From: Anastatus disparis
Taxonomy: Eukaryota > Arthropoda > Insecta > Hymenoptera > Eupelmidae
Length of the DNA stretch: 64,000 nucleotides
Reading direction: 5' to 3'
Assembly: GCA_017163975.1 (NCBI GenBank)
Contig: JAFFSR010000243.1
Span: 1,550,001 to 1,614,000, forward strand
Shown: positions 1 to 14,500 of the stretch, one piece after another
Numbering within the stretch: the stretch's first letter is position 1
How the letters are laid out: every line of letters starts with the position of its first letter
The notes under the pieces: generated by a model
The model's database searches: none
What the model saw: only the letters and a program-made list of their open reading frames with translations
Told to the model about the DNA's origin: nothing
Position numbers and translations under genes: made by a program

Positions 1-276
1 AAAGTAAAGTGTTTTACTTGTACTTTTTTTATCTTCCATGCACTTTTTTGTTTAGTTTTAGTTTTTTGGTTATTAAAGTTCTTATAAACACTTCTTGTTA
101 TTATATTTAAAAAAAAAAAATAACCTAATCTTTGTCTCTGGGCTTATTAAAGTAAAAGAAACGACATGAATTCATTCTTTTTATCAAAGAATCATAACCT
201 GCAGTATCAGCCAAATCTGTTTTCTAGAGGTGAGGAGACCTCTACTTATTAGTTGTGCAAGTTTCATATTACTACT
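1..276. other. AT-rich sequence, no gene seen
   Basis: I see only homopolymer A/T runs and no open frame, hairpin or repeat that can be named. It ends at the TTAA of the next element. Confidence 0.5.
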
Positions 277-665
277 TTAAGAGGAGGTCACGTATCTCTG
301 TCCTTTTCTAATCAAAGAATTTAGTTTTTTACAGAAACTAATAACTTTAGCAAAAAATGAAGAGAAAGCCGCATCTCGTAATAAAAAAAGCAATATTTTC
401 TCTGATAAGAAAGAATTAATTTTATTGCTTCGTTTTCAAGAAAACCTTGAAAAACTTAAATCATAGAGGTTAGGGTGGACAATTTGGTTTTTCAAGGTTT
501 TCTTGAGAACGAAGCAATAAAATTAATTTTTTCTTATCAAAGAAAATATTGCTTTTTTTGATACAAGATGCGGCTTTCTCTTCATTTTTTGATAAAGTTA
601 TTAGTTTTTGTGAAAAAATCATTTCTTTGATTAGAAAAGGACAGAGATACGTGACCTCCTCTTAA
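277..665. mobile_element. TTAA-flanked palindromic element, family T group A
   Basis: The element is a near-complete palindrome bounded by TTAA on each side. Its ends read GAGGAGGTCACGTATCTCTG and the reverse complement. The stem contains GAAGAGAAAGCCGCAT and the centre lies near 470-485. No protein is encoded, so it is a non-autonomous element. TTAA duplication is known for piggyBac and Kolobok; ends starting with purines fit Kolobok better. Close copies lie at 3258-3647 and 51773-52161. Confidence 0.8.
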
Positions 666-879
666 GTGTATATTAACAAATGTCATCGATGTAAATATTT
701 ACATTCTTTAAATACTATGTATCTATACGTAAATAGCTATTGAACTATTTTTCGACATTCATTTTAATATTTGAGCTCAATAGCTTCATAACATGAGGCA
801 GATATTCTTCAATTTTATTATATTTTTACTATCATACCTCCGTTCTAAACACTTTTGAGCATTTTTATTTATAAATAAA

Positions 880-2300
<1,421 letters not shown>

Positions 2301-2954
2301 GTTCTTACCTATTTTTCTCCAAATCGGTCATGTGAAACGATTTTTAAAATAAAGTCTAAATTATGTAATGGGCCTAGAAATCATTCTCGGATAAAATTTT
2401 GAAGTTGTATTTAATTTGTATTTGAACTTTCTCGGGAGCACCGTGCGATATTTAAATTTAATGGTATTTTATTGAAACATGGTTCATGACAAAAAGTTCT
2501 TCTTATCATGTCCGATGGGTTATCGTAATTAATATTTGTATTATCATACTTATGTTAAAGTAGAAACATTTTTATTTATTGCGTTTCAAAAATTCCTAAT
2601 AAATGTTATCGCATTTGAGAATTATCATATCATTAACAACATGGACATAAATTATAAAGTATTGCAACAGCAAAAGTAATAACAAAAAAGCTCCGTATTG
2701 AAAAGAGTCAGATGAGATCTCACTTGATTTCTCATCCGAGATTCCATGCCAAAATCGCAGCTGAAATCTCATTTGATTTCACATCTGATTTCTCACCTGC
2801 CGTTTCAGCGGAAGAAACCAAGTTCACCAAAGCGAAAATTTTCTAAGTATTGGTTAAAAAAAGTCAATCTAAAAAAATCTATTTTCGCATTTAAACCATT
2901 TTTCTTTGATTGAAATATTCTTCTGAGGTCATCAAATTTTGTTATTCTTTATAT
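2301..2954. other. AT-rich intergenic or intronic sequence
   Basis: No gene is seen. At about 2705-2800 a short degenerate repeat recurs three times around TCTCATTTGATTTC. Otherwise there is nothing recognisable. Confidence 0.4.
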
Positions 2955-3750
2955 ACCCTGTTGAAAATAATAACGTCTTTTTAAGACGTCTTTGGTCGTG
3001 TCTTAGATTGGAACAAAATAAAACGTCACTTTTTCAATGTTTAGGAAATATAATAAACAAATGACGTCTTTTGTATAATTTAATAATTTTAAAAACGTAC
3101 TATTTTAATAAAAATTCATAGTTAAGGACATCATTTTTACAAAATTTGTTAATGTTTTTAAACAAATGACGTTATATTCCTTGAATTTAAAAATTCAATT
3201 GATACGTCTTTCTGCTACGACGTCCTGTTGAAAAGAATGACATTTATTTAAGACGTTTTAAGAGGAAGTCGAGTATATCCGTCCTTTTCTAATAAAAAAA
3301 TTGATTTTATTACAAAAACTAATAATTTTAGCAAAAAATGAAGAGAAAGCCGCATTTTGTATAAAAAAGCGATATTTTCTTTGATGAGAAGGAATTAATT
3401 TTATCGTTTCGTTTCCAAGAGAACCTTGAAAAACTTGAAAAACAGAGGTTATGGTAACCAATTTGGTTTTTCAAGGTTTTCTTGAAATCGAAGCAATAAA
3501 ATTAATTTTTTCTTAATAAAAAAAATTTTGCTTTTCGTGATACTAGATGCGGCTTTCTTTTTATTTTTTGCTTTGTTAAGTTATTAATTTTTGCTAAACA
3601 TTAATTATTCGAATAGAAAAGGACAGAGATACTTGACCTTCTCTTAAACGTGTTTTACATTAGAACAATAAAATTTGTTAAAAATTTTTTATGAACAAAT
3701 AACGTCTCTCTTTCTGAATTATGTCATCGAAAGACGTATTTCTATGGTGA
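2955..3750. repeat. Degenerate ~270-bp tandem repeat rich in TGACGTC-like sites
   Basis: Two units begin CTGTTGAAAA followed shortly by TTAAGACGT (near 2958 and 3226). They carry repeated AAATGACGT or AACGTC words. The second unit is interrupted by the TTAA element at 3258-3647 and resumes with ACGTGTTTTACATTAGAAC, matching the GTGTCTTAGATTGGAAC of the first unit. The TGACGTC words resemble CRE sites, but I infer no function. Confidence 0.5.
3258..3647. mobile_element. TTAA-flanked palindromic element, family T group A, diverged copy
   Basis: Same organisation as the element at 277-665, including GAAGAGAAAGCCGCAT in the stem. The termini have diverged (GAGGAAGTCGAGTATATCCG). TTAA is present on both sides, and the insertion splits a tandem repeat unit. 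The minus-strand frame through it is not a gene. Confidence 0.78.
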
Positions 3751-3976
3751 TACAGATATTAAAAAAGATCTTAAATTTCTATTATCAGATAAATAATATG
3801 TTTTTTAAGGTTGACAATTAACAATATAAAAAATGAGAACTGAATACTTTGTGATAATTTTTTATGATTTCCAGGCTAAAAGTATAAGAGGAAAATATAC
3901 TCTAGGAAATCAGATGTAATTGAATACAGTTTTGAAATAAAATGGACTATTATTCAATGATATATGCAAATCGTCT

Positions 3977-4794
3977 CTAGTGAAAATCGAATCTGTGAAT
4001 AACTGGGAGTAACTGGGAATAACTGGAAATAACTGGGAATAACTGGGAACAACTGTTATAAACTGTTCAGTTTGAGACAGGAATAACAGTCATTCCCAGT
4101 TATTCCCAGTTATTCTCAGTTATTCTCAGTTATTTACAGTTGAGCTTAAAAATAATTTTAAAAAACAGAGGTATGAATAACAGTTACTCCCAGTTATTCT
4201 CAGTTAAACTAAGGAAAGAGAAATAGAAAAAATAACCATAAAAAAAATTAATTTTCAACTAAATTGAGAATAACTGAAAATAAATGGAATAGCTGAAATT
4301 AACTAGGAATAAGTCTTATAGTGCCTCTAATTTCTACAATTATTTCTAAACTAAACGGGAAATAACTGGGAATAACTATTATTCGTACCTTTGATTTTTT
4401 AAATTATTTCTTAACTAAACTGGAAGTAACTGGGAATAACTGGGAATAACGGGGAATAACTGGGAATAACTGTTATTCCTGTCTCAAACTGAACAGTTTA
4501 TAACAGTTATTCCTACACTGAAAAAATTGCGGAAGAGTAGCTGTACTAAAGACGAATACGCAGCGTTCCTGCGCATGAGAGAGATCCTCGCTACGTTTTT
4601 AGGCGCGCTGCCTTCCCAAAAATTCTCTCGCCTCGAATTTTGGGAAAGCAGCGAGCCTAAAAACGTAGCGAGGGTAGCTTTAATTCAATATAGCACCGAT
4701 GTATTCATGTTTAGGACAGCATCTCGTCGCTGTGGTAAAGGAGGGCGTCTACAGTTTTTTCAGTGTAGTTATTCGCAGATTCGATTTCCACTAG
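3977..4794. mobile_element. Foldback element with 10-bp repeat arms
   Basis: The ends are inverted (CTAGTGAAAATCGAATCTG at the left; the right end is its complement with a few changes). The arms are tandem copies of a ten-base word, AATAACTGGG, running forward in the left and central parts and inverted elsewhere. A second inner inverted pair, CAGTTTGAGACAGG, lies near 4067 and 4474. Tandem repeats inside long inverted arms are the hallmark of foldback elements such as Drosophila FB. It carries a nested element at 4516-4765. Confidence 0.7.
4516..4765. mobile_element. TA-flanked palindromic MITE nested in the foldback
   Basis: Inverted termini start CACTGAAAAAA and are flanked by TA on both sides, the target used by Tc1/mariner transposases. 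The interior is a GC-richer palindrome around CTCGCTACGTTTTTAGGC. The 91-residue frame that crosses it is an effect of the palindrome and not a gene. Confidence 0.75.
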
Positions 4795-5732
4795 GCGTAT
4801 AATAGAATACTAAATAATCAGCTCATAATGATCGAATGTTTATTTTTTAAAATATAGCATGTCTTTTTTAAATGTATATACTCATAATTAGTTATAACCA
4901 TATTTAATTTTTATATTTTTTTGTTTTGGCACAAAAATTAAGTTTGGCCAACGAACTTACGAGAAAAAATCTTAAAATATTTCAGGAGAGGGGCCGGATT
5001 GACTCCTAAAACTTTACAGAATATTTATTTTAGGTAGTTGAAAAAATTAAAAAGTAAAAAAATTATATGGCCTAAAAAGAATATTTTAATCAATGTATAA
5101 TGATAAATGGAAAAATACGTTTGCTTGATAATACTTCATTTTTACCAAACACTTCAAAAATTTTCAGCTCGTAAAACTTAGTTTCTAGGTAATCAGATAC
5201 ATTGAAAAATTTTTTTAATTTATGACCCTTAAATAATATTTCGATTAATGTATAATGGTCGAAAATGAAGGAATAAATTTTTCAGAATAGACTTTATTTT
5301 AACCGTCACTTAAAAATTTTCAGCTGAGGAGACTTAGTTCTCACGCAGTCAGATACATTAAAAAATAAAAAAATTGATGACCCCAAAAAAATGTTTCAAT
5401 CAATGTAAAATGGTTCTATTGGGAATAGAGGTTTTATGTTCCGGGATCGGAAAGAAAACACTTTGATTAATAATATTAAATTGGTTGATATGTATTCTAA
5501 ATTATGTTAAGAACAGTAATTATATTTATTAATTTTGTTATGAATAGCTTAGCTTTACTTTACACAGACGATTGTAAAGAGCTTATCTTTATCGCTACAT
5601 GGCGCTTGCTAGACTCTTTTCAACAGACTGTATGAGCTCGACTAAAATTGCTGTAGTAAAAAAAAAAATTTTGAGCGTTCTACGAGGTAAATTTTATCTT
5701 TATATACATAATAGGAGGTATTTTATTACTTA
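4795..5732. other. Non-coding; three degenerate ~160-bp repeats
   Basis: The words AATCAATGTATAATG, GATTAATGTATAATGG and CAATCAATGTAAAATGG recur near 5090, 5240 and 5398, each preceded by a run of A/T and a GACCC- or GGCC-like word, which suggests a decayed tandem array. No open frame is seen. Confidence 0.45.
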
Positions 5733-6412
5733 CCAGGAGAGACCATGAGCTTCGGGTCACAGATCTTGACGAGACTTTGGGATATATTTTTAGGTACCAA
5801 AATATGAGTAAAGCCAGAGCGGTACGGTCTAACGCTTCGGAAAACTGAAATTATAGACGTTTCCAGTCTCATTTGAAGAAAAATGTAAAGAAAAAGCTCC
5901 TAATTGAAGTGCGAATAATCCAGTCTAGAAATGTCTTTAATTAATCAACAGGGACTAAAATTAAAGTACAGAAGGCAAGCTTTAATTTGCCGTTTTCAGA
6001 ATTAAAAAATAATAATTAGAACTAGAGATATGTTCGTTCAAAGTTAAGAAGCAAGAAAGTACCAAAAATCATCTAAATTCTAAAGGACAGTGATTTTGTG
6101 ATTTTTGCTACTTCTTACTTCTTAAACTGAACATATCTCTAGTTCTAATTATTATTTTTCAATTCTGAAAACACAAATTAAAGCTTGCCTTCTGTACTTT
6201 AATCCTGTTGATTAATTAAAGACATTTCTAGACTGGATTATTCACACTTCAATTAGGAGCTTTTTCTTTATAATTCTTCAAATGAGACTGGAAACGTATA
6301 TAATTTCAGTTTTTTGAAGCGTTAGACCATTCTGGCTTACTTACTATTTTTGGTACCCTAAAACATATCTCAAAGTTTCATCAAGATCTGTGACCCAAGC
6401 TACTCCTCCTGG
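5733..6412. mobile_element. ~680-bp palindromic MITE with TTA target duplication
   Basis: Two ~310-bp arms mirror each other, starting CCAGGAGAGACCATGAGC at the left. TTA precedes the left end and follows the right end. A TWA duplication is typical of PIF/Harbinger elements. The stem words GGGTCACAGATCTTGACG and ATTCTGAAAAC occur in both arms. Its termini resemble those of the element at 51092-51752. Confidence 0.72.
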
Positions 6413-6510
6413 TTAGAAGAAAAAAAAATTCGATCAGTGACGGCCTGCATGAATCTGAATGGAATTAGCCACATAAATTTCTAAATAATTAAATAACAGA
6501 GCATATTGAC

Positions 6511-6898
6511 TTAAGAGGCGGCTGTATAGCTCTGTCCTTGTCTAATCTAAATTTTCGTTATTATTAATAAATTAAATATTGCTATACAAAAGTAAGGGCA
6601 TAGCCCAATAGATTTCAGGACGAGCAAACAATCCTATTCTATGAAAAATATAAAATTTTCATTAGTCCTCGAGTGAGGTCTGAGACGGAAAAACAATTGA
6701 ACTTGATAACTCTTTGTCTGAAACGGAAACCTCACTTGAGCACTAATGAAAATTTTATATTTTTTCATAGAATAGGATCGTTTGCTCGTCCTGAAATCTA
6801 TTGGGCCATGCCCTTACTTTTGTAAAACAATATTTAATTTATTAATAATAACGAAAATTCAGATTAGATAAGGACAGAACTATACGGCCTCTTCTTAA
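6511..6898. mobile_element. TTAA-flanked palindromic element, family T group B
   Basis: TTAA lies on both sides of inverted ends GAGGCGGCTGTATAGCTCTG, followed by CCTTGTCTAATC. The stem holds AGTAAGGGCATAGCCCAATA. A close relative lies at 20569-20966. No protein is encoded. Confidence 0.8.
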
Positions 6899-8479
6899 GG
6901 ACACTAAATACCCGAGTTTCACTGCTAGGCAGTATTTCGAAAATAAGGATAACGCAGCGCCAGTTATCCACATAAAAACAGCATCGCTCTTGTAGCATAC
7001 GTAAATTGCTATGAGACGAATGCTCCACTATCGGAACTGATACTTTCGTCAAAGAATATAGACGTATATAGAAGAGTAGACGCGTGCAAAATTTTGAGGT
7101 AAGTCATCACCCCAGCTTTTACATTATTAGTATATCTATATATTAGTACTATATAGATATACAGGCTGTGGATAAGCTGGGGTGATAGATTCCTAAAATT
7201 TTCTCACTTTTCCTATTCGCTCTGCGCTTCTTTGCATGTCTATATTCGTTGCTTTCGTATAGTGTTTATCACATTGATTTCAGAAAGAAAGTTGAATAAC
7301 GTCACTGGGTAAGCAACTTATCAAGCAATATCATGGGGCTCCGTAGCGCCCCGAAAGGCAAGTTTGCGAAGCCGCATCGGGCGCGACGAGACCTATTTAC
7401 TTTGAGTTTCAAATTTTAAAAATTGAAACTCGCAAAATATATATTAAATATATGTATTTACTTGTTAATTACTTGTAAATATATATATAATATAATGCTA
7501 ATAAACATTTCATACCAAAAACAGCTAAAAAATGACGTATTTATTATTTTTTGTATGATATATAGGCTAGACCCACGATTTCTTGTTTTTAATAATTTTC
7601 TCATTCAGTTAAACGTATGAGACGGAAGTTGCGCGCGCAGTCGCCTGAGCAGGCGTACGTATATAGAAAAAAGAGAGAGAGAGAGAGAAGATAACATGTG
7701 GCATATGCATAGAGTGAATGAGAGAGAACGAGTAACAGCAAACAGCAGTGTCTTGAAAGTGACGAACATAGAAAAAAGAGAGTCCATTCATATACATTAG
7801 AATGAGTACGAAAGAGATAGCAAAAATAACAGCAGTATATACATGATGTACACACACATATATTAAATCTGATTGCTTTGATGCTATCGTATATTTGATG
7901 ATTAATCAGCTGTTGCGTTGCTCCACATTTGCTTCAATTTTTGAAAATACAGTACGATTCTTAGTGTGATTATTATTGTTTATTTACTTAGTCTTTACAA
8001 AAATAATAATTAATAAGTGAATTTATATTCAAATAAACTAAATTGATTATGATTTGTAAGGAGCCAGTTTGTTAGGTAATATATGTGGAAAATGTATTTT
8101 ATAAATTTATTATTAATAAGCAGACAATTTTTTAGGTTAGATTTGTGAAAATCTTATTTATATCTTAAGGTTTAGCAATTGTATACTAAAATGATGTACA
8201 TAAATATTGTACATTAATTGAGATTAAAAATAATATTTTGATTGTATATGATAATATGTGAAAAACATATACATGTTTGGTATTACACATTTTGTAACAT
8301 TATTAATAATTTTTTATAAAATCTACTAACATAATTATTAATACAAATCATTGACTTTATTTTTAGTTTTAAATTTAATACATTAAATCTATTAAATTAT
8401 AGTTTTGAGAAATTAGCTTTTGGTTTTAACTTTTAATGTATTAAATAATAAGTAAAAAAATACTACATTGAGCACTTTA
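6899..8479. other. Non-coding; hairpin and GA-rich tract
   Basis: At about 7105-7185 a hairpin pairs TCACCCCAGCTT with AAGCTGGGGTGA around a TA-rich loop. Around 7340-7395 there is a short GC-rich stretch with GGGGCTCCGTAGCGCCCC. At 7668-7690 there is a (GA)n tract, the source of the serine/leucine-rich minus-strand frames, which I do not regard as genes. The rest is AT-rich. Confidence 0.45.
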
Positions 8480-9878
8480 TTAAAAAAAAATACTAAAAAA
8501 ATATTACATAATACACTTGGCAAAACTGAAATCTTGAAGTAAGTAGAAAATCCCAGTAACACAAAAGGAATAATAAGTAACATTTTATTTTTTCAATTAA
8601 AAATTGAAAATTTGGCAAGCATTTTGTTAATTGAAATTGTTATGTGAGTGTTCAAATAAAAATATACACTATGACATTAAAAATGTGTATTAAGATATCC
8701 GGACTAATAAGTGAGTTTAAGCTCGAAGGAATGTCTAAAAATTTGAATGTGATAGTAATTTTTTCTTCTTATAATAATAAAAATAATGGAACTTTTTTAT
8801 CCTAAATATATATTAAATACAAGTCTTTGGTCCATGAATAGCTTTAAAAAATCTGATCTGATGCTTAAAATTCATTTTATTGATCAAAGAGATTATTCGA
8901 AAAAGTCAAAGAAATTATTGATGACACTTTCTAAGTTAATTTTAAACTAATTGACTCCATAATTTTCAGAGATCTTCAATATATGTATCTTTACAAAATA
9001 ATAATGCTGATAATATATGTTTAAATGAATGTTGAACTGAATTACATACATGAAATTCACTAAAATATCCATTTTATCCCATATTTTAAGGTTTTTCTAA
9101 ACTAAAGTTTTAAATTCTTTTTTATAATCAGAACTATTATTTTATGAAGATTTATAAATTGAAAATCTATGGAAACATTTAAGTTATTTTGTTGAAAATT
9201 GACTGAGAAAGCTTACGATAACCACCACAATCAAGTGTTTGAATAAAAGAAAAGATTTTGATCAGTGGATGAGATTTTTTAAAATTATTCATGGATCAAA
9301 GTCTTGTATTTAAGATAAATTTAAGGTAAAAAAAAGTTTATTAATTAATATAAAAAAAAATGCATCGTTACATTTAAATTTAATTTTTTTTCCAGGCCTA
9401 CCTTAAGAGCTTAATTAATAAGTATATATCTTTGACATTTTATTGTATGCTTATTAAATCTGAATATGACAATAATAAAGTACTGGGAAATACTGCATGA
9501 TACACTGACAAAAATGAAATCTTAAAGTAGAATTCGAATAAGTGAAGTAAGTAGAACCTAACAGCTCCATGTGGCACAAGTTCTGAAATTCACATAGATA
9601 GATAGATAGATATGTATTTATCTGTAAAATTTACAAAAAGTGTGTAACAAAAAATATAATATATAATATACATAATAAAATACAGAAATGAGATAATACT
9701 GTAAATGTTACATGTAATTATTGCACTCATGATAATCATACAAGGCAATTACAAAATCAAGCTTTTAGAGTTAATAAAGGTCATGATGATCTTACAGAAC
9801 TTTAGAATATTGTATTTATTCAATATGAAAAGTAGAAGAATTTTAGACTTTGAAAAATTTATGAAATCTCCCCTAAAA
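8480..9878. repeat. Diffuse inverted and direct repeats, non-coding
   Basis: An inverted pair lies at about 8810-8870 and 9255-9315; both arms carry a version of AAATACAAGTCTTTGGTCC. A direct pair around ACTGAAATCTTGAAGTA occurs near 8525 and 9510. A short GATA microsatellite lies at 9596-9611. This is probably another decayed foldback. No gene is seen. Confidence 0.45.
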
Positions 9879-10050
9879 AAACCTTTAAAAAGGTAAAAGT
9901 GCGGCAAGTTTGCTTTTTTCTCTTAAATAATATTTTAATTCTATCTTCATGAACAATTCTTTAAATTACAAATAAATTTAATTACATTCTCCAAATATAC
10001 CTTTTAATTTTATTAAAGAACTTTATTAACATTAAAACAATGTTCATATA

Positions 10051-11124
10051 CACTGCCTCCGAGATACTTTTGCCCCCCTTCGTCTAAAATCGACTTATCT
10101 AAAAAGTTTTATAACTCTGGAAAAAATGGTTGTGGCCTAAAAATTTCAACAGGATTCGAAAGATTGTTGAAAATTCTTTCAAAAACTATTGGTTTGATAT
10201 AAAAAAAACCTTTTTTGTCGTATCTCTTATCCTTGTTTAAAAAGGAATTTTATTTAACTTTGTTTTGACTTTGTAAAATAGTGTTCAATTTTAGTAGAAA
10301 TCGTTACATTAATACAAAACCAAATAGGTTTTAAAGCTTATATTTCAACGATGAAAATGCAATGTTGGACGTCTAGATGCGACCTTTTAAACCAGAGTTA
10401 TAAGATTTTATATTAAAAAATAAGGTTTTTTTTTGATGTATGAATATCTCTGAATTTAAGAGGAATGGAAAAATTTGTCAGAGAGAAAAAATGTTCCTTT
10501 TTGGTCGAATAGTAATAAGATATAATAAAAAATTGATTTCGAGAAAAATTTTTTTTTTTTGTTGGAATGTAATGAAATTTTGATATTTTTTAAATATTCA
10601 ACAACGTGGGTAAAAAAGACAAAAAAAAATTTTTTTTCTGAAATCAATTTTTTATTATATATTATTATTATTTGACCAAAAAGAAACATTTTTTCTCTCT
10701 GACAAATTTTTCTATTCCTCTTAAATTCAGAGATATTCATACATCGAAAAAAACATTTTTAAATATAAAATCTTATAACTCTGGTTTAAAAAGTCGAATC
10801 TAGACGTCCGACATTGCATTTTCATCGTAGAAATATAAGCTTTAAAATCTATTTGGTTTTGTATTAATGTAACGATTTCTACTAAAATTGAACACTATTT
10901 TACAAAGTCAAAACAAAGTTAAAAAAAATTTCTTTTTAAACAAGGATAAGAGATACGAAAAAAATGTTTTTTTCATATCAAACCAATAGTTTTTGAAAGA
11001 ATTTTCAACAATCTTTCGAATCCCGTTGAAATTTTTGGGCTACGACCATTTTTTCCAGAACTATAAAACTTTTTAGATAAGTCGATTTTAGACGAAGAAG
11101 GGTGAAAGTATCTCGGCGGCAGTG
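10051..11124. mobile_element. ~1.07-kb palindromic TA-flanked element
   Basis: The whole element is an inverted repeat starting CACTGCCTCCGAGATACTTT and ending with the complement, with TA on each side. The matching place in the other arm of the giant palindrome (near 18270) lacks it, so the TA duplication is confirmed within the window. Words such as CGTCTAAAATCGACTTATCT appear in both arms. A second, broken copy is at 23294-24640. The 94-residue minus frame inside is not a gene. Confidence 0.85.
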
Positions 11125-11362
11125 TATACGATATTAATAACAAAAATACGCCATAGAAAGTTCTGAAATCAATATGAGTAAGTCAAGTTCTTATTGTCAC
11201 GTATATATATAATACAACAATTTCATAAAGATTTATTTATTTATCAGAAACATTTACCATTTACCAAAATATACTTTACAAAATTTATCTTAACCCTTAA
11301 ATGGTAGCTTCATTTTTGGAAAACTTAAATGGTAACGATGGGTTACTCCTTTCTAAAGCTTT

Positions 11363-11375
11363 AAGTATATTATAT
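11363..11375. repeat. LINE target-site duplication, 3' side
   Basis: AAGTATATTATAT here repeats exactly at 16910-16922, bounding the LINE. The uninterrupted sequence is preserved, inverted, near 17635-17652 in the opposite palindrome arm. Confidence 0.85.
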
Positions 11376-11547
11376 TTTTTTTTTTTTTTTATTATAAAGG
11401 CGTACCCAGACCTTAAGTTAAGGTCTATACGGCCATGTACAATTCGTACATACGGTTATATATTTTATATTACAAAAAATTTTTTACTTAAAGATTACAA
11501 ATATATAACTAAAGATTACAAATATATGACTAAAGATTTATGTTACA

Positions 11548-14500
11548 CTATTTAAGAAAATTTATAACTATTTTAATAATATTAAAATTTAAGTTCTTTA
11601 AAATATGAGTCATATCACAATAAACAATAATTTTAGCGTCTTTGAAACTTTTAAACATGTCGTAGCGTTGATCCCTGTAGAACGGGCATTCCCATAGTAG
11701 GTGTTCTATATCTTGATAATCGTGGCTGCAGGTGCATGCTGGGGAGGAAACGATATTTTTCCTGGCCATCGATAAAGCAGCCATAATGATCAGCTCTAAG
11801 ACGATTTATGGTTACTATTGCATGCCTGGGAAGATTTTTGTCTTTGAACCAACGATGTTTGGAATTATTGTTGAAGTTATTGAATTATTTAATTCCTTTT
11901 AAAATTCCATCTTCCATGTTGGATTTGCATGTGTTGTCATAGGCAAATTTTTCCTATGTTTGTCTAAAGTCTGTATAGGGCACTTCGTTGTTTTCAGATG
12001 GTCTGCTCGTAGCCATTTTAGCTAATTTATCGGCCTTTTCATTGCCTTGGATGCCTATATGTGCTGGAATCCAAACAAATTGTAACGGTTGATCTTGAGA
12101 ACTATTGGACGTTATTTGATATATTTTGTTTCTTGCTTTAACTATTAGAGGGTGATTAAATGTGGTGGATTTATGGCTTTGTAATGCTTGGAGTACGCTT
12201 AGTGAGTCAGAAAATATTACATGTTTATCATATTTGGATTAAGATGCAAATTCTAACGCAGTGTTGATGGCGATGACTTCGGCAGAAAAAATTGAAGTGT
12301 ACTGGTTAGAGCTTGTTATATTACTGTTTCCAGCATCGTCGGTAATGTAGGCGGAACCCACAGATTTGGAGCCTGCAATTTTACTGCCGTTGGTGAAAAT
12401 TTTACAAATTGAGTCATCGGAGTAGTATAGGTCGAGCGTCAGATCCGGATCTTTGACTTTTTTAATTAATTTATCAAGACTAAAATCTGTATTTGGTTGA
12501 TGCTACATAGCTTTGAAGGGATGTGCATATATTTCATTGAGGTGGCTTATATATAATGTCTTGTTGGTTTCTGTAAGAATTTTGGAAATGCATTGAGAGA
12601 TAATTCTCTTTTTTTTGCGTTTACTTTTTCTGTTTTTTATGTAATATAGATTTATATTTTTGGATGCAGGATTAGATCTATTGGAGAGAGCTTTGGTGAC
12701 ATAGTTGCAGCCTGAATATAAGGCCCGATCCCTCATAGAGGTGAGCTTGGTTCCAGCTAAAATAACGTTTTTGGGTGTAGATGTACGATATCCCATTACG
12801 GTCCTGAGAGAAGAATACTGAATTTTTTCAATGGTTTGTGCCATAGCCTTTGATTTTGGATAATAAATAAATAATCCATAGTTCGTAGTGGCTCGAACGA
12901 AGTTCTTGTGAAGAACTAATAAAGTTTGGGGATGAGCACCCCACCACGTTCCGCAAAGGTATTTAAGAATTCGATGAGCTCTTTGACACTTAATGGCGAT
13001 GGTCTTGACCTGTTGCTCAAACTTGAGTTGAAAGTCGAAGATAACTTCTAGAAATCTGGCGGATTCAGTGGATTTAATGTTTTCATTATTGATGGTGATG
13101 TGTGTGTCCCCAGGTGGTATATTCAAATAATTTCTTGTTTATGTTTTCTGTGGCCTTTTCAAGTTGTGTAGCACTTTTTTCCAATGATGATGAACTTGTG
13201 TAGAGGAGAATGTCGTCAGCAAATTGGGAAATATGTATGAATCTAGATATGTTTTTATGGATATCCTTAACGTGAATGAGATAAAGAAGGGGGCTGAGTA
13301 TCACACCCTGAGGTACACCTTTACAAGCATAACGCGGATAATCTAGATTATATTCAGTGTAGATTGAGCGCTTGATTATAAGATGTTGTACGAAGTAAAG
13401 TACTGTGCGAGAACGTCCAATCTCTTCTAGTTTGCGAAGAAGAATCTGAAGGTTGACGTTGTCGAACGCTCCCTAAACGTCTAAAAATGCTCCAAGCGTA
13501 TCTCAGTTCTTACTGAAGTTGTTGTCGATATGTAGAAGAAAGTTTGTTAAGTTGTCGTAGCAGGATCTACCTTTTCGAAAGCCTGAGTTTGATGCTGGAA
13601 GAATGTTGTTGTGCTCGCAGAACCATTGTAATCTGTTTTTTACCATGAGCTCATATATCTTACAGAGACACGATGTCGTAACTATAGGTCGAAGGTCTGA
13701 CCCGTCTGGTTTGCTGATGAAGTGTACAAAGGATTCTTGCCAGTTTGATGGGTAGATATTTTCCTGTTGCATCTGGTTGTAAATGTCAAGCAATTCTAAT
13801 TTATACTTCAGTGGAATCTTAGTGAGTGTGTAATAGTCAATGCCGTCCAGACTGCAGCCGGAGTGTTTGTTTTTAGATTCAAGGGTGGCATTGAATTCAG
13901 CAAAATCGAAAGGGTCGTCAAAGAAGGAGTCTTTGTTATTAAACGATTGAATTGAAGGCTCAATATGATTGGCTTGTAGTTGTGGGGCTATTTTGTCCAT
14001 TACCACCTCTGCTTGGGATTTCACTAATGACCTATCGTGGCTAGTTATGGGTGTTTTGACCCACTTGTTTTTGAAAATTTTGGTTTTGTTCCAAACATAT
14101 GAGACGTTTTTCCGAAAATCAATGGTTTCTGCGAATTGTTTATAGTTTTGTTTTTTTTTTTCTTCTTGAAGGTTTTCCTTAGAGTATGATCAGCTTTTAG
14201 GTAGCTTTGGTGATCAGAGGCAAGACCAGAAAATTCCCACTTCTTAAATGCGGCTTTGCGTAGTCTTTTAAGTTTATCGCACTCTGCATCCCACCAGGGG
14301 ACCGGGTTACGAAATCTGGAGGAGGTGACTTTTCTCTTCGCAGGTGTGTTACTTGTGATAGCATGCTTGATCTTTTCAATCCAGAAATTATATTTGTTAA
14401 TGGGTGACGAATTGATGTAGTCACTATTATGAAATTCAGAGTATTGTTGGTCAAGCGTATCATTGCATTTTTGCCAATCTGTTTTTTAGAATATAATTTG

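Noticed and set aside
4527..4802. 91-codon plus frame
   Set aside because: Lies within a palindromic MITE; the mirrored sequence explains it.
7601..7857. Serine/leucine-rich minus frames
   Set aside because: Complement of a (GA)n-rich tract.
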